The translations under genes and the position numbers were made by a program. A stretch of 12,049 bases of DNA from Actinobacteria bacterium 21-64-8 (GTDB lineage Bacteria > Actinomycetota > Acidimicrobiia > Acidimicrobiales > RAAP-2), in the NCBI GenBank assembly GCA_002255315.1, contig NCBD01000014.1:1-12049 (forward strand). The letters run 5' to 3'. Below are positions 6,962-12,049 of the stretch, one piece after another; positions within the stretch are counted from its first letter, which is position 1, and each line of letters starts with the position of its first letter. Under the pieces are notes generated by a model. The model was given only the letters and a program-made list of their open reading frames with translations, searched no databases and had not been told where the DNA came from.

Positions 6962-7097
6962 CTTCCATTAGTTCGTGCGAATCCTTCCCGCAGGTGCGAC
7001 GCCGTCAATGTACTCGTGGTTCGCTTTATCTTCGGCGCGCACGTCGCTTCATCTTTTGCTTCGCCCCAAGTAACGACAACCCAGTGTCACGACGCTC

Positions 7098-7994
7098 TTA
7101 TGGTTCACTCCTGAGTCGAGCGTCAAGGTCGCTTGGAGCACCAACGCGTCGAGCGACGAAGTGAGTAATGCTCGAAACGAGATCACCGTGGGGGGCGAAA
7201 CTCGCGAGACGAATCGCCGCCGTGTCGTCGGTGACGCGACCTGCGACGACGTCCAGAATTCTTCGATTACCGCTACTCGCCAACGGCGACCAGCTCGCGA
7301 TGGCATCGCCCAACTCCAGCGCACGATCGCGCAGTTGCTCGCGCCCCACGATGTCGACGACGACGCCCCTCGCGTGCGCTGCGTCCGCGTCAACGACGAG
7401 ACCGCCAAGAAACATCGCGCGCGCCACACTTTCGCCGAATGCCGCGACTACCAGGCGGATTCCAGCCTCGGAGTAGACCAGTCCCAACTTCGAGGCCGGC
7501 ACGGCGAACCTCGTGTCGGGCGTCGCCACGCGAATATCGGCCGAGAGTGCCAGCTCTAAACCTCCGCCGATGACGTTGCCCTGAAGCGCCACAATGATCG
7601 GAACGTTCGAACAACGAAGCGAGGCGAAATTACTTTCGTGAGCGATGAGAGTTTCGGGCACGCCTCGTGATGCTTCGAGCAGGTCGTAGCCGGCGCAGAA
7701 ATCTGGCGGGGCGCTCGTAATGACAATGGCGCGAGTTCCCGTAGGCGGCGAGGCCACTAGCGCTTCAATCTGATCGATCGTGCTTCGCCCGAGGACGTTA
7801 CGCCGCTCGCCGTTGGCGAGTCGGATCTCGAAGACGCCGTCGCTGACCAGTTCGCCCGCGACGAGCGTCGGAGGCGGGGCCGGCGCGCGCGGTCCGCGAC
7901 GATCGCGCAGACGTTTGGCGGTGCGTCGCCACCGATCGTTCACGCGCGAGTTCATCTTCGACAGACGTCGCCCGAAGCGCGTCATCGGCGCCAT
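7098..7994 (-). CDS. Enoyl-CoA hydratase/isomerase (crotonase) family protein
   Basis: 298 residues. After an unusually basic N-terminal extension (about 1-45) comes a crotonase fold. The CoA/oxyanion-hole segments are DFCAGYDL (98-105) and QGNVIGGGLELAL (138-150), which form the pocket holding the thioester oxygen. Glu147 in GGGLE sits at the place of the first catalytic Glu of enoyl-CoA hydratase. The second, normally in a PE motif, is replaced by PA (166-167), while another acid, Glu176 in YSEAG, lies nearby. A plain syn-hydratase reaction is therefore uncertain; isomerase, carnitinyl-type or hydrolase activity is possible. The ATG at 7994 is 1 base after the stop of the CoA-transferase gene and has a GGAG site upstream. 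A longer reading to 8216 would run deep into that gene and is not supported. Confidence 0.85.
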   Translation of the reverse strand: MAPMTRFGRRLSKMNSRVNDRWRRTAKRLRDRRGPRAPAPPPTLVAGELVSDGVFEIRLANGERRNVLGRSTIDQIEALVASPPTGTRAIVITSAPPDFCAGYDLLEASRGVPETLIAHESNFASLRCSNVPIIVALQGNVIGGGLELALSADIRVATPDTRFAVPASKLGLVYSEAGIRLVVAAFGESVARAMFLGGLVVDADAAHARGVVVDIVGREQLRDRALELGDAIASWSPLASSGNRRILDVVAGRVTDDTAAIRLASFAPHGDLVSSITHFVARRVGAPSDLDARLRSEP

Positions 7995-7995
7995 T

Positions 7996-9255
7996 TCAGT
8001 CGCTCCGAATCGTGCGTGGCGACGACGTGTCGCTCGGACCACGCAGGTTCGCGCGCGCGTCGACGCCGCTCGCGTCAAACTCGCCGCGCACTTCGTCGGT
8101 GTGCTCACCAAAGGTTGGCGGCGCGAAACGAAGCGACACGGGGCTGCGTCCAAAGCGCAGCGGACTCCCGGGAAGTTCGATGGTGCCCAGTGTCGTGTGC
8201 GGAGCACTCCACACAAGATTTTGCTGGCGCACCTGTGGGTCGCTGTACACCTCGTCGAGTCGTTTCACCCGTCCCGCGGGTACTCCCGCGCTCGATAGGT
8301 CACGCAGCCAACTCGCCACGTCACGCTGCGAGAGCGCACTCGTCATGAGTTCATTCAATTCCCTCGTGTGGGCGAGGCGAAGCGCGTTCGTCGCGAAGCG
8401 CTCGTCACGCGGCTCGATCGCCACCAACGGTGCGAAGCGCTCCCAGATAGCTTCGTTGCCCACGGCGATCACCAGTGAACCATCGTGCGCTTCAAAGACG
8501 CCGTAGGGCGACACGGTCGGGTGTTGATTACCCGACAGACCAGGTACTTCGCCCGCGACCAGGTAGCGCGCACCCTGAAAGACGTGCAGCGCAATTTGAC
8601 CGGCGAGGAGCGACGTCGAGACTCGCTGGCCGCGACCACTGCCCACGCGCTCGATCAGTCCCGCCAGAATTCCAATTACGCCGTAGAGACCGGCCGTGAT
8701 GTCGGCAATGGGTACGCCGACTTTGACCATGGGACCACCGGGTGCGCCGGTAATGGACATCAAGCCACCTTCGGCTTGGAGAATATGGTCATAACCCACG
8801 CGACTTGATTCCGGGCCATCATCGCCAAAACCACTAATCGAAAGTCGCACCAAACCAGGATTCAGACGTTGTAGTTGTTCGTCTCCCAAGTCCAGTCGCT
8901 CCATCACGCCCGGACGAAAGTTCTCCACGATGACATCCGCCCAGCGAACGAGGCCCTCGAGAAAGACTCGCTCGCCGGGGTCCTTCAGATCAATCACGAC
9001 GCTTCGCTTGTTGCGGTTCGTCGAAAGAAAGTAGGCGCTCTCACGGCCCTCGGGTGTGGTCATAAAGGGGGGGCCCCACGACCGAGTGTCATCACCACCG
9101 TTGGGTTGTTCGATCTTGATGACGTCGGCGCCTAGGTCGCCCAGAATCATCGTGCAGTAGGGACCCGCGAGCACGCGAGAAAGATCCAAGACGTGTACAC
9201 CCGCGAGGGGGCCACGCTCGACGCCGGGCGACGCCACGTCTGACTCAGCACTCAC
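7996..9255 (-). CDS. CaiB/BaiF family class III CoA-transferase
   Basis: About 419 residues. Class III CoA-transferases move CoA between acyl-CoA and a free acid through an aspartyl-CoA intermediate. Family marks: GVHVLDLSRVLAGPYCTMILGDLGADVIKIE near the N-terminus, NRNKRSVVIDL, ADVIVENFRPGVM, then GYDHILQAEGG, whose Asp (about residue 156) is the catalytic one. The C-terminal part includes HPTVSPYGVFEAHDGSLVIAVGN and AGVPAGRV. The GTG at 9255 is preferred (GGA 9 bases upstream); a GTG at 9300 would add 15 residues. The crotonase gene follows after 1 base, a CaiB-CaiD-like pairing, though a carnitine substrate is not implied. Upstream, a large hairpin separates it from the ABC importer genes. 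Confidence 0.92.
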   Translation of the reverse strand: MSAESDVASPGVERGPLAGVHVLDLSRVLAGPYCTMILGDLGADVIKIEQPNGGDDTRSWGPPFMTTPEGRESAYFLSTNRNKRSVVIDLKDPGERVFLEGLVRWADVIVENFRPGVMERLDLGDEQLQRLNPGLVRLSISGFGDDGPESSRVGYDHILQAEGGLMSITGAPGGPMVKVGVPIADITAGLYGVIGILAGLIERVGSGRGQRVSTSLLAGQIALHVFQGARYLVAGEVPGLSGNQHPTVSPYGVFEAHDGSLVIAVGNEAIWERFAPLVAIEPRDERFATNALRLAHTRELNELMTSALSQRDVASWLRDLSSAGVPAGRVKRLDEVYSDPQVRQQNLVWSAPHTTLGTIELPGSPLRFGRSPVSLRFAPPTFGEHTDEVRGEFDASGVDARANLRGPSDTSSPRTIRSD

Positions 9256-9310
9256 GTTCAAATGTCCAATCTCTCGTCTGGGGGGCTGCGATGATCGCAC
9301 GCGACGATCC

Positions 9311-9344
9311 CGTCGTGGGGTCTACGCACGTAGACCCCACGACG
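9311..9344 (-). terminator. Perfect 16-bp hairpin after the substrate-binding protein gene
   Basis: CGTCGTGGGGTCTACG pairs fully with its inverted copy around a CA centre. It lies 12 bases after the stop of the substrate-binding protein gene and before the CoA-transferase start. It is likely a transcription terminator or 3' stabilising hairpin of the importer operon. No U-tract follows, so an alternative is an attenuator between importer and CoA genes or a regulator's operator. Confidence 0.6.
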
Positions 9345-9356
9345 TTCGACGTTGTG

Positions 9357-10679
9357 TTACTTGATGCCGTCTGCCTTCAGTTTTGCCACGCAGACCTTGG
9401 TCGTCGTGCAGTTCGTCACGTCGCCGAGCACTTTGGCCGAAAGGGCTTTGCCTTGGACCTCGTTACCGGTCGAAGCGTTCGCGACAAAGGGCGCGTACGG
9501 TCCGAAGGTGTTGTGGAACTGGTTGTAGTCAATACTGCCGCTCGCACCTTCGTAGTTGATCTTCTTACCCTTCTTGATAAGTGCCAAACACGGCTTGTAC
9601 GAGTAGCACTTCGTTCCCGGTGGGTTCGTCACCTTCAACATGTCTTTAGCGACGACCGTACCGTTGAAGGTCTTGGCGTAACTGTCAGCGAGCGCGAGCG
9701 TGATCACGGCGTCGTAGGCATAGTTCGCGCCCGACAGGGGACCGGCCGCTACTTGACTCGGGAACATCTTCTTAAAGCCCGCCATGAAAATGTTGTTCGC
9801 CGTTCCCGTCACCGAGGTTCCCATCACCGAGGTCAGCGTCGAGTGTGCCCGCGCCGTGCCAAAGGCCTTGATGTAGTCACTACTGGTCGTGACGTCCGTA
9901 CCGATCCAAGGAATCTTCGAACCCAACTGATTAAATTCCGTCGACAACACCGCGACGGTCTGTGCGTCAGTCTGGGTGAAGATCACTTGGGGCTTGTCCG
10001 CGATGACCTGGGCCACGGTGTTCGTGTACGACGACTGATCGGCCTGGATGATGTAGGTGTGAATCACCGTTCCCCCCAGTTTCTTGTACGTCGTCGTCAC
10101 CGGAGCAACAATGGTCTGCGCAGCCGCGTCGGAGTAAAACAACAGGTCCGCCGTTTTGTAACCCTTGCTGTAGGCGTACGTCGCCATCGCGACACCGAGT
10201 TGGCTGTCGGACGGGCTGTCACGGAAGAGGTACGGGTCTCTCTGGTGGTCACGCCCCGTGTCGCCTCCTTGAAACTCGTCGACGATGTGGTCCGCCTTGA
10301 GGACGGGCTCTACGGCGTTGATCTCCTGCGTGGTCGGTCCGATGATGCCCTTGATGTTGCCACCCGAGAGCAAGTGCAGCAGTGCCGTCTTGCCCTCAAC
10401 GGGGTCGCACCCGGTGTCACCCGTGGGGATATTGAGGTGCTTGCCCAGCACGCCACCCGCGGCGTTGACCTCCGCCTGCGCGATCTGAGCACCCTGCAAG
10501 ATGCCCTCACCCAAACTCGCCAATGGTCCGGTAAAGCACGACAACACGCCGTACGAGACCGACCCGGACGTCGCGCCCGCAGTACTGTCGAGCGCGACCA
10601 CCCCACTGCCCCCGATCACGGTGGCCATCGCTAACGCGCTGGCCATTGACCGAAAGGACACTCTCTTTCTTTTTGCCAT
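9357..10679 (-). CDS. ABC transporter substrate-binding protein, branched-chain amino acid (LivK) type
   Basis: 440 residues. A basic N-terminus and hydrophobic stretch (about residues 1-36) form a signal peptide. There is no lipobox Cys at its end, so a lipid anchor is not evident. The mature part is a Leu/Ile/Val-binding (Peripla_BP_6-like) fold: YGVLSCFTGPLASLGEGILQG, NAAGGVLGK, GIIGPTTQE, YSDAAAQT, KPQVIFTQTDAQT and NYAYDAVITLALA. It has six cysteines: Cys48 and Cys91 in the N-lobe, where many relatives have a disulfide, and two more pairs near the C-terminus. The ATG at 10679 has a strong GGGGG ribosome site. The gene follows livF after 53 bases and belongs to the importer; permease genes livH/livM are not in the window. 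The ligand may be an amino acid or another small acid or amide. Confidence 0.9.
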   Translation of the reverse strand: MAKRKRVSFRSMASALAMATVIGGSGVVALDSTAGATSGSVSYGVLSCFTGPLASLGEGILQGAQIAQAEVNAAGGVLGKHLNIPTGDTGCDPVEGKTALLHLLSGGNIKGIIGPTTQEINAVEPVLKADHIVDEFQGGDTGRDHQRDPYLFRDSPSDSQLGVAMATYAYSKGYKTADLLFYSDAAAQTIVAPVTTTYKKLGGTVIHTYIIQADQSSYTNTVAQVIADKPQVIFTQTDAQTVAVLSTEFNQLGSKIPWIGTDVTTSSDYIKAFGTARAHSTLTSVMGTSVTGTANNIFMAGFKKMFPSQVAAGPLSGANYAYDAVITLALADSYAKTFNGTVVAKDMLKVTNPPGTKCYSYKPCLALIKKGKKINYEGASGSIDYNQFHNTFGPYAPFVANASTGNEVQGKALSAKVLGDVTNCTTTKVCVAKLKADGIK

Positions 10680-10732
10680 TCATTTCCCCCTTGTTTTGCA
10701 CTGCATCTCTTGTGAGACGAACCTTTGAACTC

Positions 10733-11470
10733 TTAGGACATCCGTCCGACGTAGAGATCAATGACCTCTTCGTCGTGGAGCAATTTCGACGCTGGACCGT
10801 CGAGACGGTTCTTGCCGAGCACCAAGACGTAACCCCACTGCGCGTGACGCAGGGAGCGTCGCGTATTTTGCTCTACGACACAGATCCCCACGCCCGTTGA
10901 GGCCACTTTTTCAATCTGCTCCCAGAGCGCCGACTGGAAAATCGGCGACAGACCGGCGCTGGGCTCGTCGAGCAACATGACCTCGGGGTCGAGCATGAGA
11001 CCCCTCGCCATGGCCAACATTGAACGCTGACCCCCACTGAGCGCCCCGGCTTTACGACGTCGCGACGCCTTTAAGTCAGGGAACAACTCGCAGAGCTCGT
11101 CGATGCGCTGGGTGAGGCCGCTACGACGGGTGTAACCACCCATCTCCAAGTTTTCACGCACCGTGAGGTCAGGAAAGGTATTAGCGACCTGAGGGACGTA
11201 GGCCAACTTCCGCCGCACGAGCTTTTCGGGCGCCAAATTCGTACAGTCGTGATCGAGCACCATAACTTGGCCGCTCGATATCTTGATGACGCCGCTAATC
11301 GCCTTGAGCAACGTCGATTTGCCCGCGCCGTTAGGTCCGACAATCGCCGTGATCATGCCCTTGCGTACTTGGAGTGACACGTTTTCAATGATGGGCTCGC
11401 CACCGTAGCCCGCGGTTACGCCACGCACGTCAAGTACGACGGGCGCCTCAGTGTAGGTTGCTTCACTCAT
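10733..11470 (-). CDS. livF: Branched-chain amino acid-type ABC transporter ATP-binding protein LivF
   Basis: 245 residues, one of the two ATPases powering a HAAT-family importer on the cytoplasmic side of the membrane. Motifs: Walker A GPNGAGKST (45-53), Q-loop YVPQ (91-94), signature LSGGQ (144-148), Walker B VMLLDEPS (164-171), and VVEQN, which in LivF proteins stands where other ABC ATPases have the switch His. Length is normal for LivF. The ATG overlaps the TGA of livG by 4 bases (ATGA), showing one operon. The substrate-binding protein gene follows. Confidence 0.94.
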   Translation of the reverse strand: MSEATYTEAPVVLDVRGVTAGYGGEPIIENVSLQVRKGMITAIVGPNGAGKSTLLKAISGVIKISSGQVMVLDHDCTNLAPEKLVRRKLAYVPQVANTFPDLTVRENLEMGGYTRRSGLTQRIDELCELFPDLKASRRRKAGALSGGQRSMLAMARGLMLDPEVMLLDEPSAGLSPIFQSALWEQIEKVASTGVGICVVEQNTRRSLRHAQWGYVLVLGKNRLDGPASKLLHDEEVIDLYVGRMS

Positions 11471-12049
11471 TCGTCGTCATTTCCCAAGTACGCGTCGACG
11501 ACGCGTTCGTTGTTGCGTAACTCTTCAAAAGGTCCCTGTGCGATGACGGTGCCTAGATCCATGACCACAACCTCGTCGCAGGTTTTCTCAATAAAGGGAA
11601 GGTTGTGCTCGACGACCACGACAGTGCTACCCGCGTTCTTTAACTCGCGTATCGCGTTGCCGATGCGCTCGCCCAACACCGGGTTCACGCCACCCATGGG
11701 CTCATCGAGAATCGTCAAGCGAGGCTTTGCCGCGGCGATTCGCGCAAACTCGAGGAGCCGCTTTTGACCACCACTGAGTCCGACGGCTCGGTTGTTGCGA
11801 ACGCCGTCGAGACGGTAGTGCGCCATCAGTTGGTTCACTTCGACGGTGTCGAGGGCTTCTTGGCGGCGCAGCGAGCGCGCGAAAAGAATTGAACGCCACA
11901 GCGACTCGCGCTGAAGATCCGATCGACCCACGCGCACATTGTCAATCACCGACAGATCGCGCCATTCACGCGGTGACTGGAATGTACGGATGAGGCCACG
12001 ACGCGAAATCTCGTCGGGGCGACGGCCCACGAGCTCGCGTCCTAAAAAC
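11467..12049 (-). CDS. livG: Branched-chain amino acid-type ABC transporter ATP-binding protein LivG, 5' end outside the window
   Basis: About 194 C-terminal residues of the second ATPase. The frame stays open to the right edge; upstream of the GTG at 12030 it reads FLGREL, as in LivG before the R-x-P-D-E-I segment, so that GTG is internal. Visible: the Q-loop RTFQ, signature LSGGQ, Walker B LTILDEPMGGVNP and VVEHN with the switch His. Walker A lies beyond the edge. The stop overlaps the livF start by 4 bases. Confidence 0.93.
   Translation of the reverse strand, partial: FLGRELVGRRPDEISRRGLIRTFQSPREWRDLSVIDNVRVGRSDLQRESLWRSILFARSLRRQEALDTVEVNQLMAHYRLDGVRNNRAVGLSGGQKRLLEFARIAAAKPRLTILDEPMGGVNPVLGERIGNAIRELKNAGSTVVVVEHNLPFIEKTCDEVVVMDLGTVIAQGPFEELRNNERVVDAYLGNDDE

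Noticed and set aside
3821..7097. Duplicate of the tRNA-Thr 3' end as an att site
   Set aside because: I looked for a second copy of the T-arm/acceptor sequence to the right and did not find one by eye.
7995..8216. N-terminal extension of the crotonase gene to 8216
   Set aside because: It would overlap the CoA-transferase by over 200 bases in another frame with meaningless sequence. The ATG at 7994 with a GGAG site, 1 base after the upstream stop, is far better.
9291..10634. Very long plus-strand open frame (447 codons)
   Set aside because: It is opposite the substrate-binding protein gene, which has a signal peptide, family motifs and a ribosome site. The plus-strand product is Arg/Val/Asp-rich and matches no family I recognise, typical of a GC-rich shadow frame.

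Overview
The window looks like a chromosomal segment of a GC-rich actinobacterium, quite possibly of the class Acidimicrobiia (inference). Four things point that way: a GpgS-type glucosyl-3-phosphoglycerate synthase, a CysO-like sulfur carrier ending in AVAGG, a LytR_C-domain protein, and a CIRCE-controlled groEL with no groES beside it. Most genes are tightly packed, with 4-base stop/start overlaps. One AT-richer stretch, about 3.85-7.1 kb, is different and looks acquired.

Region 1 (1-2310, minus strand). A SAM-I/SAM-IV-type riboswitch (2209-2306) sits directly on the ribosome binding site of a zinc-ribbon threonine-synthase-like gene (951-2198). That gene overlaps by 4 bases a CysO/MoaD/ThiS-type sulfur carrier gene (679-954). 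Eight bases after the carrier gene comes a CIRCE operator (644-670) overlapping a promoter for groEL, whose first 199 codons are in the window. SAM control of this PLP enzyme plus sulfur carrier pair suggests a role in sulfur amino-acid synthesis, perhaps homocysteine formation from O-phosphohomoserine and a protein thiocarboxylate. This is the most interesting idea here.

Region 2 (2355-3838). A plus-strand gpgS-like glycosyltransferase meets a minus-strand membrane-anchored LytR_C protein tail to tail, with no base between the two stop codons. A tRNA-Thr (anticodon TGT) follows on the plus strand.

Region 3 (about 3840-7097). This accessory island starts right after the tRNA. Two decayed, same-orientation IS481-like transposase remnants (about 3890-4321 and 6700-6961) share a roughly 95-base imperfect repeat. 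They flank a two-gene plus-strand cassette: a 505-aa protein with a membrane hairpin and a predicted cytoplasmic periplasmic-binding-protein-like domain, overlapping a GNAT acetyltransferase. I do not recognise this pair as a described system.

Region 4 (7098-12049, minus strand). In transcription order: livG (5' end cut by the window edge), livF, and a branched-chain-amino-acid-type substrate-binding protein, then a perfect 16-bp hairpin. After it come a CaiB/BaiF class III CoA-transferase and a crotonase-fold enzyme, one base apart. The ABC genes encode part of a HAAT-type importer. The last two genes look like an acyl-CoA activation and conversion pair of unknown substrate.
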